NCBI GenBank assembly: GCA_022578605.1
Contig: MU394081.1
Location: forward strand, 850 to 64,849
Direction of reading: 5' to 3'
Source: Camillea tinctor
Lineage: Eukaryota > Ascomycota > Sordariomycetes > Xylariales > Xylariaceae
Length of the DNA: 64,000 nucleotides
Made by a program: the position numbers and the translations under genes
The notes under the pieces: generated by a model
Seen by the model: only the letters and a program-made list of their open reading frames with translations
Database searches by the model: none
What the model was told of the DNA's origin: nothing
Part shown: piece after piece, positions 23,268-35,184 of the stretch
How positions within the stretch are numbered: position 1 is the first letter of the stretch
Layout: each line of letters opens with the position of its first letter

Positions 23268-25080
23268 ATGTCCAAGCCTCACAGCGTCAACGGGAGTGAA
23301 TCCGAGTTCGAATTTATCGAAACTCCTAAAGCTCCCACTCCCACCTTTGAGAAGTTTGAAGACTGTGGTGTGCGAACTACTTCGGTGAGTCTTGTGGCTT
23401 ACGTTTCCTTCTACTGCAGCTTTTCCATCTCAACCTGCCTCTTCTTATCACTTACTGACCAGGAAATCTGTGATATAGTATCCGGCCATTAAGAATGCCC
23501 CTCTCCCTGCTGATTCCGCGGGTGCGGACAGCTTTTCCAACACCCTCCTGTTCTCCCTCCTCGGTGGTGTGCCGCTATGGATGTCGTGGAAGGTTGGCGG
23601 TGGCCTGAAGACTACCCTCTTCTTTGCCCTGTTCACCAGTATTCCCATCCTAGCTGGTTTCTGGTTGACCATCTCTTCCATAAGCCCCCGCAAGAACGAG
23701 AAGGCCAAATACCCCGGCCGCCCCATCGAGCACTACCTCACCTTCAAGAAGCAATCTGATAAGCTCAAGTACCATGGCCGCAACAAGATCCCCATGGAGA
23801 CTTTCTACGAGATGTACTTTGATGGAGACGTAGACTTCAACGGTGACTGCCTCGAGGTCCTGGAATACCGCCATGACTGGGCCAGCTTCCGCTTCACCTG
23901 GGGTCTTTGCAAATACTTCCTCTTCGGCATGATGCCCGAGGTCATCATGCACTCTCGAAGCCAGGGTAAGTCAGAAATAAATATTTCTGCTCTCTTTCAC
24001 GTCTTTTGTAAAGAAACTGTAAACTAACCCGAACCAGATGAGGAGCAGGTCCGTGACCACTACGACCGTGGTGATGATTTCTACGGATGGTTCTTGGGCC
24101 CCCGTATGATCTACACCTCTGGCGTCATCAGCGATATCAACAAGGAGGAGTCTCTTGAGCAGCTCCAGGACAACAAGCTGGCTATTGTTTGCGAGAAGAT
24201 CAACCTCAAGGAAGGCGAATCCTTGCTCGATATCGGCTGCGGTTGGGGTACCCTCGCCCGCTTTGCTAGTGTCAACTACGGTGCTCACGCTACCGGTATC
24301 ACTCTCGGTCGCAACCAGACTGCCTGGGGTAACAAGGCTCTCCGTAACGTCGGCATCCCTGAGGAGCAGAGCAAGATTCTATGCATGGACTACCGTGACA
24401 TCCCCGTTCCCGAGGGCGGCTACAAGAAGATCACCTGTCTCGAGATGGCCGAGCACGTTGGTGTTCGTAAGCTGGGTTCTTTCTTTAAGCAGGTTTATGA
24501 CATGCTCGATGACGATGGCGTCTTCTTCCTGCAAATCGCTGGTCTCCGTAAGGCTTGGCAATACGAGGATCTCATCTGGGGTCTGTTCATGAACAAGTAC
24601 GTCTTCCCTGGTGCCGACGCGTCGACCCCTCTTGGATTCGTCACGGATAAGCTTGAGGGTGCCGGCTTCGAGGTCAAGGGTGTCGATACCATTGGAGTTC
24701 ACTACTCTGCTACTCTCTGGCGCTGGTATAGGAACTGGATGGCCAACCGTGAGAAGGTTGAGGCAAAGTACGGAAAGCGATGGTTCCGCGTAAGTTTTCA
24801 TCAAAAAATATTGGTATGATGTGGTTTGGTTCTGCTTGCTAATAAACACGTTTAGATCTGGGAGTACTTCTTGGCTTCGTCCACCATTACCTCGCGACAG
24901 GGAGGTGCTACCTGCTGGCAAATCGTCCTCGTCAAGAACATTAACTCGACCCACCGAATCGAGGGCATCCCCAGCCAATACGGCCTATCTGGAGCCCACG
25001 CTGCCGCCACCAAGGTTATGGACTTCCAGGCCTGGGCGCAGAAGAACGCCGACCAATTCCCTACGTCGGCCGCTCAGTAA
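23268..25080 (+). CDS. MTS1: Sphingolipid C9-methyltransferase (glucosylceramide biosynthesis)
   Basis: Four exons: 23268-23384, 23479-23965, 24038-24789 and 24856-25080, for 526 residues. Introns are GTGAGT...TAG, GTAAGT...CAG and GTAAGT...TAG, and all phases close. The start is the ATG in CACCATGTCC. After an acidic N-terminus come two hydrophobic segments (about residues 60-95: TLLFSLLGGVPLWMSW, LFFALFTSIPILAGFWLTI), then MPEVIMHSRSQDEEQVRDHY. The SAM-binding motif I is LLDIGCGWGTLARFA near residue 265, followed by CLEMAEHVGVR. This is the cyclopropane-synthase-like fold of fungal C9-methyltransferases, which add the 9-methyl branch to the sphingoid base of glucosylceramide in ER/Golgi membranes. 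Length matches the family. Intron 1 has a competing CAG acceptor at 23460-23462, 16 bp before the used TAG. Confidence 0.93.
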
Positions 25081-26103
25081 AGCAGCAGGATTCCGACTGG
25101 TTGCAAGATCGGTCAGTTGTTCCGAAACTTGGAAGCAACTAAGAAAAATCTAATACGCAAATCTGGGCATATTTCAATGACACAGTGGTTCTTGATGAAT
25201 TGCTATTTTTTGAGACGATGACGAAGATTTAATGGACGGATTATGACAATGTAGAGACTAGCAGTTGGCAGTTAGAGCTAGGAAGAGGGAGTAGCTATAA
25301 GTGGGTCAGGATGTAGAAGAAGAGAGGATAATTGGCTTGGCCTCTAAGATGAGATCGGCATTGCCATGTGTTTTCGATGTCTGCGTTCAACACATACACA
25401 CACGCACACACACTACAAGACACGGAATGGTGTGAATGTGGATGTGGGTATGAGTACGAGTGCGAGTGCTAACTAGAATAATCAATATATTTAATAATGC
25501 TATCTAACTGGTTCGTAGCTACATACGCACACATACGCTTACATACTTACACATGCATATATTCTACATGATGCTCCTATTTGTTTTTATTGTGAACATG
25601 TGTGCATGTGAAGTACGGAGAGTAGCAGAGAGAGAGAGAGAATGGATGGTGTAACTAATGTACACTAACACCGGTCTAGCATGTTTCGTATGGGGCATTG
25701 GGCGGCAGGCGGGTATCAATTTGTGTCAGCTATTGGGTAGAAAGCTTAGACCACCTGTAATACAGTGGATAAGATTTATGACCCATCTCCCTCAAATTGC
25801 AAGCCGACTTGCGCCCCACTTTCTCTCTCTCTCTCCTTGTCTCGGTCTACTTACACTAACTAACTTACACCTACCTATTACTACTACAGTGCTCTCTATG
25901 CTTCTCTTCTACCTATTTGTTACTACTTCCAACTTCCTTTCCTCTGTGCTTTTTGAGCTTCGTCATCCAACCCTATGACACGGGGGGCGACGGATATTCT
26001 CACTTCAACCCTATTCAATCCATCGCTCTTCTTACCCTTTTTCTTGTTTAACTTTTACATCTTCTCTTTACTTACACCTATTCACAAAGTCTCTCCTTAA
26101 TCG
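25081..26103. other. Intergenic: methyltransferase 3' region and PAN1 leader
   Basis: 1.0 kb. It holds CA/AC-rich short repeats (25390-25420, 25530-25560) and a GAGAGA run (25626-25642). A pyrimidine-rich PAN1 leader follows from about 25,800. No gene seen. Confidence 0.6.
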
Positions 26104-26496
26104 ATGTATTCCAATTCCAATTCCTACCTGGGTGGTGGCAATAGCCTCCGTCCAGGTTCCCAACCGCAGCAGTATGGGAACAACTTCGGTATGGGCGCTC
26201 CAGGTCAACAACCCGGCCAGCAGCAGCCCGGTCCTTTCGCGCCGCAACCTACCGGCTTTGGACAAGCTCCTCTGACCCAGCAATATACCGGCTTTCCAGG
26301 CGCGCAAGGCATGCAGCCTCAGCCAACCGGCATGCCGCTCCAGCAACCCCCGAGTCTTCAACCTCAGTTCACTGGATATCCCGGCCAAGCCCCCCAACAG
26401 CAGCCCTTCCAGACGGGTGTGCCGCCGATACCACAGATACCTCAGCAATACCAACAACAATACCAGCAGCAACAGCCTCCGCCGCTACCGCAGCAG

Positions 26497-26533
<37 letters not shown>

Positions 26534-29500
26534 CAAACACCTTCGCAGTCCCATCCATTCAAGCTCCGCCATCCGTGACGCCGCCGGCTTCCGCGATAAT
26601 GGCCCAACCCACAGGCTTTAGCGCCATGGCTGCCTCGTTTAAGACGGGTAGTGTCAACCCACAACCGACAGGGGCGCCGCAGAAGCCGGCAGTCAAGATA
26701 CCGAACATTCGCTTGTCCTTTATCACAGCCCAGGACCAGGGCAAGTTCGAGACACTGTTCAAGTCGGCTGTCGGTGAAGGTCAGATGACGATGTCTGGCG
26801 AAAAAGCACGGGATTTGCTCCTGAGATCGAGGCTAGACGGAGACTCTCTGTCGCATATTTGGTATGTCATTTCTTGCCTCCCTTGTTGGTGGATTCCTAT
26901 CTAACTCGGACATCACAGGACCCTTTGTGACACGACGCGGTCAGGTGAATTGCATTTCCCCGAATTTGCGCTCGCTATGTACCTTTGCAATTTGAAGCTA
27001 GTTGGCAAGCCGCTGCCGGCGAGCTTGCCCGATAATATCAAAAATGAGGTTTCTAGCATGGTAGATATCATAAGCTTTAGTGTTGCAGAAGAAGCTGCTG
27101 CAGGAGGTGGATCTACAGGTGCTTCGGATTTCACACGACAGAATACTGCGACACCCCCGACGATACATCATCCCCAGCCCCAAGCCCAGCCATCAAACGC
27201 TCAGCTACTACAGAGCCAGATGACCGGGTTCCCAGCCCAGCAGACTGGATTCCTAGGTCAGCAACAAGGCCTTCAGCCCCAGGCAACTGGCTTTCCTGGC
27301 GGTATGAACCCCCAGCCTACGGGATATAGTGGTCCTCGGCCGCCGATGCCACCTATGCCCACTGGTTATGCGGGAGGTCTGTCTCCGGCAAGTGCAGCAC
27401 CTTTAAATGCCCAACCTACTGGTATCCCCGGGCAATGGGGTTTGGTTAATGCTCCCGCAACTGGCCTCCCTAATATTGATGCTCTGCAAGCTCGTATGAT
27501 GCCTAAATCTGGACGGGAGCAACAGAATTATACTACAGCTGGTCTGGCAGGCAATGCGGTTATTCCATGGGCCATTACTAAAGACGAAAAGAAACGTTAC
27601 GATGAGTTGTTCCGAGCCTGGGATGGCCTTGGCAAGGGCTTTATCGGAGGAGACCAAGCAATCGAGATCATGGGGCAAAGTGGTCTGGAGAAGACTGATC
27701 TCGAGCGTATATGGACACTATCTGATAACGGGAACAAGGGACGCCTTAACCTCGATGAGTTTGCCGTGGCTATGCATCTTATTTACAGGAAGCTTAATGG
27801 CTACCCCGTCCCCAACACTCTCCCACCCGAGCTCGTACCGCCATCCACACGAAACTTCACCGAGTCGCTCGGTACGATTAAATCTATGTTAAGTCAGGAA
27901 TCTGACTATCGCAAGTCATCCGGAGCTTCCTTGCTTCCCCAGAAGACAGGTGTTAGTTACATGAAGAGCCATTCTTTTAGAAACTCGCCCGGTGGATTGA
28001 GTCCTGGGCGCAAGGATGCCACTGTCTTTAAAAATAACGATGATGATATCGGTTACCGGTCCAGTGCTCGCCGTAGGGTTGGCAACGTGTCCCCGCGACC
28101 TTCGTCTCCATCATCGGTGGCATCCAATGATGAACTGACTTTGGACCAGCTGAGAAAGAAGATCAAGGAAAAACAGGTTCTTCTCGATGCTATGGATTTC
28201 AAAGATGAGACAGCTGCGGAGGAGGACGATATTCTGGACAGGCGAGACCGACGCGAGGCCGAGGAGCTGTACCGTCGTATTCGCAGAATTCAGGAAGATA
28301 TCGATTCTCATCCGGATTCTGCTCTTATCAGTGGTGATTCGGAGGCCGAACGGAGAGCCTTGAAGCGCCAGCTTCAAAATCTTACAGACAAGATCCCCGA
28401 ACTGGCGTCTCAAGTGCGGAAGACTGAGAAGGCTATTGCTGATGCTAGGCTCGAACTGTTCCGACTTAAGGATGCCAAGGCTCATCCAGGAAGCTCTCTG
28501 AATATTATCGGGACCGGACCGGGCGGTGCCATCACCGAGTCTGACCGGCTTAAGGCTAGAGCGAAAGCTATGATGCAGCAAAGGACAGCGGCTTTGACCG
28601 GAAAGAAGGTAGATGTTGGTAACGACGATTCTGACGCACCGAAGCGTCTAGAAGAAGAGAACCTCAAGATTAAAACCGAGAAGGAGAATAACGAGCGTAT
28701 GGTTCGGGATGTTGAGGATAGCGTGAGGGACTTTGCTCGAGGCATTGAAGATAACCTGAAGGAGGGCGGACAAAGCTCTGCCAATGAGCACGAGAAGCGG
28801 AGGTGGGAGGATGCTCTTGGCGTGGAAGATGAAGTCCGTGATTTCATTTTCGATCTCCAGCGATCTAGTCGAGCTGCCCGGATTAGAGCCCAGGATCGCA
28901 GTGGCGGGCGCTCTGCTACTGCCGAGCCTGTCAGGGCAGAGGCACCTCCAACACGTACTGATAGCCCGTCAGTGGCATCCCGCAATGCTACACCGAGCTC
29001 CCAGTCCCCGGCTCCTGGTGCTGGGTCGTACTCTGCGTATAAGACCCCGGAGGAAAGAGCTGCTTTTATCAAGCAGCAAGCTGAGCAGCGTATGGCTGAA
29101 CGACTAGCGGCCCTTGGTATCAAGGCTCCTTCTAAGCCTGGAGAGACTGCGGCACAGCGAATGGAACGTGAGAGGGCTGAACGCGCCGCTAAAGTTCGTC
29201 AGGCGGAAGAGGAAGATGCGCGCCGTGAAGCTGAGCGGCAGGCAAGACTTGCCGACGAGTCAGGTGCGCCAGCTCCGGCTGCTAAGCCAGAAGGCAAAAA
29301 ACCACCCCCACCCCCTTCAAGGAAGGGAGCCAAGCATGATGACTCTGCGAAGAAGGCTGAGGAAGAAGAAGCCGCTAGAAAGGCAGAGGAGCAACGTCTT
29401 GCACGAGAACACGAGGAACAACAGCGAGCTACGCAACAAATGGAGTAAGTACTTGTACTAATTGAATCGTTAATTTGCAACTAACCTTCAGCAGGGATGA

Positions 29501-30650
29501 GGCAAGGGCACAAGAGGACGATCTTGCGAAGGAGCGCGATGCCGCTTCTGCTCGTCTCAAGGCGTTGGAAGAGCAAGTTCGGCAAGGCAAGCTGAAGAAG
29601 GAAGAGGAGAAGAAGAAAAAGAAGGCCGCTATGGCTGAGGCTAAAGAAAAAGAAGCGAAATTGGCTGCACAGCGAGCCGAGATCGAGGCTGCACGCCAAC
29701 GAGAGCTCGAACTCCAGAGACAACTTGAAGCTATGGATCAGGATTCCTCATCTGATGACGATGAGAGTCCCCAACAGATTACGCCACAGGCCTCTACACC
29801 AACCCTTGGTGGCAGCCAGATTGGTAGCCAGGAATTGGAACGAAAGGCCACGCCGCCTCCAGCTCCCGCACCGCCGGCTATATCTCCACCCACGATTGTG
29901 ACGAGCCCATCCTCGGAGACCGAAAGCCGGAACCCATACTTCCGTATGCTATCTCAATCTTCGGAGTCTCCAGCAGCCGCGCCGGCTGCGCCTGCCCCTC
30001 CACCACCACCACCTCAGCCTGAGGTATCTACTAACCCCTTCCACCGGATGACTCAAGAAAGCAAGGGCGCAGCACCAGCTACTCAGATCATGCCTCAGCC
30101 TACTGGTCCTATCTCTCGGAAACGTCCTGATACCGATGATGAATGGGGATCAGATAACGATGAGTCTGACTCGGATTCCGACGATGATCGTCCGGCTGCT
30201 GGTGCGGCCCAGCTCGCTTCGCTTCTCTTTGGATCCATGGGCCCCCCTCGGCCATTGTCGGCCACAGGCGATAAATCCGCAAGAGCATCACCAGCTGTCC
30301 CCTCGGGACCCTTCAGTCCCCCGGCACCAGCAAATGATGAGGCAGGCGGGTCGCCGACCGCGCCACCACCTCCCCCGCCGATGCCAGAAGCAAGCCCGGG
30401 AGCTCCGCCGCCACCTCCCCCTATGCCTGGTATGGGAGCACCTGCGGCACCACCTCCACCACCTCCGATTCCTGGCATGGGTGGCCCTCCCCCTCCTCCG
30501 CCGCCACCCCCCGCTGGTGACATGCCAGCTCCGCCATCCGGCGGTCGCCCTGCTGGCTTCCTGAGCGAAATCCAGATGGGTAGAACTCTGAAGAAAGCCC
30601 AGACAAAGGATAAGAGCGCCGCTTCAGTGGCAGGTCGTGTATTAGATTAA
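26104..30650 (+). CDS. PAN1: PAN1 endocytic actin-regulatory scaffold
   Basis: Three exons: 26104-26861, 26919-29444 and 29495-30650, for 1479 residues. Introns are 57 and 50 nt with GTATGT/GTAAGT donors and CTAAC branch points. The N-terminus is Gln/Pro-rich with repeated QPTGF, QYTGF and QFTGY units; LxxQxTG-like repeats are Ark/Prk kinase targets in yeast Pan1. EH domain 1 lies near residues 230-300 ([20 protein letters not shown]). EH domain 2 lies near 470-563 ([19 protein letters not shown]). Coiled-coil follows at about 640-760 and again around 1090-1170. The C-terminus has long proline runs and a WH2-like [16 protein letters not shown] just before the stop. Pan1 links clathrin adaptors to Arp2/3-driven actin assembly at endocytic patches. 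Domain order and length fit the fungal family. The second intron ends in a tandem CAGCAG acceptor. Confidence 0.95.
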
Positions 30651-31775
30651 GGATGGAGTCCACGTGTTACGGAAAACATACATTTGCTAAGAATGCCTGA
30701 TGGGAGAAAAGAGAAAGAACAGTTAGTAATCACGATGGGGTTCATAGATATTTAGGGAGAGCTTTTGTAAAGTCTTGGAAATCGCTAGATTGTATGACAA
30801 GTGTGCTGTCTTGTATGTAAGGTTATCCCCCCTTTTGAGCAGTTTATCTTTTCTGCCCTTTTGACTCGCACAAGTATGTGTAGGTGGCAGCACCCTTTCC
30901 CCCAAGAATTAACTTCCTATTTCTGCGCCGTGAGTGACGAACGGAAAGTCTTAAGGATTCATTGGAATTAAATTTTTTGTTATTTGATTACGATGACTTG
31001 ATGAGTATGATGTGGTTAAATCGTGCTGTGCAATCCGTAGCTTGGTATTACATTAAGGGGGGCGAGGCCAAGAGCGGGTCTCCCCCGCCCCTCCCCCTCC
31101 TCCTCCGGGTTTAAGATGAAAAGTAACCTTGTTATAATCATAACATCTTTACAGATGGGCAGGGGGCTTTGCCCGGATTTTACGGAGCTTAAAAGGAAAT
31201 TGTAGAATGGTGACTGAATCAAATCCCGGGGTTTCGAACATTGTCCACTTTTGATCGGGGCGCCAAGAACGGATGGATCGATAGTGAAGACGTTACCCCC
31301 TCTCCCCCTCTCGAAGGATTTGAAGTGTTGAGTTCATGATTATATCGTGCGGCAGGGGAGGGGGCAATTTGTAAGCAAAGTGGCTAGGTGAGATCCATTG
31401 GGATGCTCTGATAATGGTGTGTACTTGAAAAGGGGGGGGGGGAGGCGAGAGGGGAGTATATAAAAGAGGAGAGAAGGCTTTAGAGAGAGGGGAGGGGGGT
31501 TATGGGAGAGAGAGGATAAATCATCTTGTTTTTTACTTCTTGGAGGAAATTCTAAAGATAGAGATAGTAGAGAATACTGTATCTGACTTACATTGGGGCA
31601 AGAAAAACGAAACTGACTTTTATATTAACTTGCCTTTGTCTTACTTTCATTCTCACTCCCTCGCCCACTCTAGCTTCTCACTTTTCGACCTACCTTACCT
31701 ACCTACCTAGGTACCTATTTACTAAAACACCCCTATCAACTTCGACCCCTTAACCCCCTCTCAAAGCAAGTAAAA
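30651..31775. other. Intergenic: PAN1 3' region and NmrA-like promoter
   Basis: 1.1 kb. The right part (31.26-31.55 kb) is G-rich on the plus strand with several G-runs. It carries a TATA box, then an ACCTAGGTACCT motif just before the leader. No gene seen. Confidence 0.6.
31457..31466 (+). promoter_or_regulatory. TATA box of the NmrA-like gene
   Basis: TATATAAAAG, a full consensus TATA element, 319 bp before the ATG at 31776. It sits between G-rich and GA-rich sequence. Confidence 0.55.
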
Positions 31776-32906
31776 ATGCCCACCGCCAACCCCCCACCAC
31801 AAAACATCCTCATCATCGGCGCCGGCGAGCTCGGCACCGCTATCCTCGAGGCCCTGTCCCAGCACCCGGGCCGCCACTCCTCTCCCATATCCGTGCTCCT
31901 GCGCGCGTCCACGATCACCTCCCCCGACCCGGCGAAGCAGGCGCAGAACGCGCGCCTGCGCTCGCTCGTCGGGCCAGGGGGCGGCGACCTGGTGCCCGGC
32001 GACATCGCGGCCGACGGCGCGGAGGACCTCGCGCGCACGTTCGCCCGCTTCGATGTCGTGGTCGCGTGCGCGGGGTTCGCGGGCCTGCCGGCGGGCACGC
32101 AGCGCAGGGTCGCGGCGGCGGTGGTCAGGGCGGGGCAGATCAGGGAGGAAGGGGAGGGAAAGGGGGAGAGGAAGCGGAGAATCAGGTTCTTCCCCTGGCA
32201 GTGGGGCGTGGACTACGATGTCGTGGGCGAGGGCAGCGCGCAGGATCTGTTCGATGAGCAAGCGGCTGTGAGGAGGCTGCTGAGGGGCCAGGGTAGTGTG
32301 GATTGGACGATCGTGTCGACGGGGTTGTTTATGAGTTTTTTGTTCTTGGAGGGATTTGGAATCGGTATGTTTTTTTTTTTTTTTTTGGGGGGGGGGGGGG
32401 GGTTTGCTATCTTTTTGGGGGGCTTGTTTACGGTTACTTGCTTACAGGATGATGCCTCTTTTCTGTGTTTTTTTACTAACTACTGAATGAACGCAGTCGA
32501 CCTCAAGGCAAGAGTCGTCCGCGCCCTCGGCACCTGGGACACCCGCGTCACGGTCACGACGCCCCGGGACATCGGCCGCGTGGTCGCGGAGATGGTGTAC
32601 GGGCGCGGGCGGCGGGAGGGCATCCCGGACGGGGTGGTGTACATCGCCGGGGACACGGTGTCGTACGGGGCAGTGGCCGACCTCGTGGAACGGCGGTTCG
32701 GGGCCGGGTTCCGCAGGGAGCTGTGGGACCTGGATACCCTGCGCCAAAAGCTAAAGGAGAACCCCGACGACGGCATGGTCAAGTACCAGAACGTGTTCGC
32801 GGAGGGGAGGGGCGTCGCGTGGGATAAGGAGGACACGCTGAATGCTAAGTGGGGGATCGAGATGCAGGACGTTAAGGCCTACCTCGACGCTATGACGGAG
32901 AGCTGA
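31776..32906 (+). CDS. NmrA-like / isoflavone-reductase-type NAD(P)-binding protein
   Basis: Two exons, 31776-32364 and 32497-32906, for 332 residues. The intron has donor GTATGT and an acceptor ACGCAG after CTAAC. The N-terminal Rossmann motif is ILIIGAGELGTAILEAL (GxGxxG near residues 15-20). Further signatures are DVVVACAGFAG, the RFFPWQWGVDYD segment that corresponds to the RFxPSEFG region of this family, and DWTIVSTGLFMSFL. The C-terminal half has VTVTTPRDIGRVVAEMV and VVYIAGDTVSY. Family members are aromatic alcohol or phenylcoumaran-type reductases, or redox sensors like NmrA; the substrate here is not predictable. Codon third positions are overwhelmingly G/C, unlike PAN1. The 132-nt intron starts with an extraordinary T17G16 run. 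Confidence 0.85.
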
Positions 32907-34535
32907 TGTTATGCTTTCCATCACACCGGGTTGGGATGGTCGGATATCAGGTCACCTAGGCACCGGGTACTAGGTATGTAGGTTATGTATGTATGTATCA
33001 CTTGTTCTACTAAATTCTGAGCACGCCCGAAATGAAGGGATGATTGGGGTGACCTTTTGGTACTATCGAACGAGGCGCCGATCTCTCGCCAAGCCCCGCC
33101 AACGTCAGGAATGCTCGAAAAACCTGGTTCTTAGCTATGGTGGCAGTGTTGTGGTGTCGTAGTGTCGTAGTAGAAGTAAAAGTGATTAGTACCAGGTAGT
33201 GTAGATCGGCCGTTGGGCTAATGAGGATACATGATAATGTCTGAGCGCAAGAACAGAGCCTCTGAACATGGGGAGGATGTAATTAATATAACGGACATGT
33301 ATAGATATATGTATTAGTATCATCATCAGAAGTTTCTGTGCTGCGCTGTGCCGCCTATCACATCATATCATGGATCTAGATATAGTAAACAAGTCGTACA
33401 CTACAATTACTACTAATTAACTGCTTCTAGTGTAACCTAGGTATATACGAAGATAATAGAGATAAAAAGGAATAAAAATACAGAATTGATATGATCCATG
33501 AAAGCAGATCCCATTCCGTTCGAAAAAAATTTGGATTGGCTGCTGTGGTGACGGTTATGTAGAAAGATCGCCATCTTTTTATTTGGCTTTGTTACCCTCG
33601 CATCGTACGTGGTGTCATGTAACCCAACAGCTCGGAGGATTGTTATAGTACTAAGTTAGTCGGCATACATATGTGTATGTATATAGGTGGACTCCTCCGA
33701 GCAAGGGAGCTTTAGCTTGGGTTGATAGTTGCGACGCCAACATAGGTTGACGGGGATTTTTTTTTGTTACTCTCTTGTTGACTTTTTTTCTTAGCCCGGT
33801 CCGGGGGAATTGTTAGTTACAAAATGATGTTGTTGGCTTAGATGTAGAAATGATACATTGTTGTGAGTAGTACGAAGGACCACTCGGGAACCTACATACG
33901 GGCCGCAGGTTGTATATTCAACTTAATACAAGCCACAGAACAGAAGGTAGAATGATACGGAATTATTGATTACTATCAATTTAGGGATATACAATAGCTA
34001 TATATGGAGAAAGCCTGATATTGTAGGTAACTAGGTAAGTATCATTTCTAAGCCGAAAGCTGAAGCTTACCCCTCTAGTCAATATTACTTACCAAAAGGG
34101 TCTTCATGTAAACATGTGGTATACAGGGAAAGACCGCTAACGATGACGAAAAAGAAAAAAGCATGAGCCTATGCTCGTTTAAAGACTACCAACTTCAACT
34201 CATTTCTTTTGTTCTACACTAGATGTTCTGTAGTAGGATCTAGTTGAACATAAGATGCACACAAAAGCTGGGAGCTACGGCAACGAGCTAATTGTTTTGT
34301 GACATGAGCTAAAACTAGAGCAACATGGGAAACCAACAATTGCCTACCTACTTTAAGTGGTAAACGTAAACAGGTTGCAGAAAAAAAGACCACGCTAGTT
34401 AAGAAGACTTAGAGATATATAGGTAAGTCAGTAAAGTAGTAGTGTAGTAGTAGATCAACGGGGACGGGAATTACGGGATGACGAGCTTGTAAGTGGATGT
34501 CTTGCCTTGGAGGGGAACAAGAGGGTTTGTTTTGA

Positions 34536-34545
34536 TTGGCGCCAA
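34536..34545. promoter_or_regulatory. TTGGCGCCAA palindrome upstream of ASE1
   Basis: A 10-bp perfect palindrome with the E2F-like GGCGCC core, about 640 bp before the ASE1 ATG. A cell-cycle role is only suggested by the neighbouring mitotic gene. Confidence 0.2.
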
Positions 34546-34688
34546 CGTGGTGTTTATCGATAAACCTTCCCCATTGAAGAAAGCGTCGTGGGGCCATTAT
34601 TGGTGGAGAATAAAGGTGGGACCCACGCAAGGCGACTTAAGCCATGAAATCTGATGAAACAAGGCGGGATGGATTTCTATATCGGGGG

Positions 34689-34702
34689 GTTGCCCTAGCA
34701 AC
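34689..34702. promoter_or_regulatory. RFX-type X-box upstream of ASE1
   Basis: GTTGCCCTAGCAAC consists of GTTGC and GCAAC half-sites as an inverted repeat. It matches the X-box bound by RFX proteins (Crt1/Rfx1 in yeast, CPCR1/RfxA in filamentous fungi). It is 483 bp before the ASE1 start codon. The match is exact at both half-sites; function is inferred. Confidence 0.5.
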
Positions 34703-35184
34703 AGACTGTACGACACCACCCGGTAGCCAGGCTAAACTCAACAAGCGCTTGCATGCGAATAATAGGCTTAACCATCCTCTTTTGCTATTGTTGATCCGCT
34801 CGAGATTTTTTCCCCCCTCTCCCCTCCATCACCAAAGGCGCGTCTTGCACAGTTTCATTGCAGCTGCTCGACATCACAAGCGAATGCGCACGACATACCT
34901 CTAGCACTGCTACCGTTTCTTGCCTGCGATGCATCGCTTGAGTTTTGCGACATTCTCGCCGTCCTGACCAGAAAGAGAAAAACAATCCCTTTTTTTTTCT
35001 TTTCTTTTTTTTCGCATTCCAGACAAACTGCCTACCTAGCCAGCCAAACCAAACCCCTCAATCATCACTCGATCCAAATTTACCGAATGACTGAGACGTA
35101 AGAATAAGACAACACAATCGCATACTGCCATTAAAGAAAAACATTTTATATTGTTTGCACGTCGTCTTATTAGAACCATCCACA

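Larger units (their letters stand above)
32907..35184. other. Intergenic: NmrA-like 3' region and ASE1 promoter
   Basis: 2.3 kb, AT-rich at left. The ASE1-proximal part carries an RFX-type X-box, a TTGGCGCCAA palindrome and a T-rich leader. No gene or RNA seen. Confidence 0.6.
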
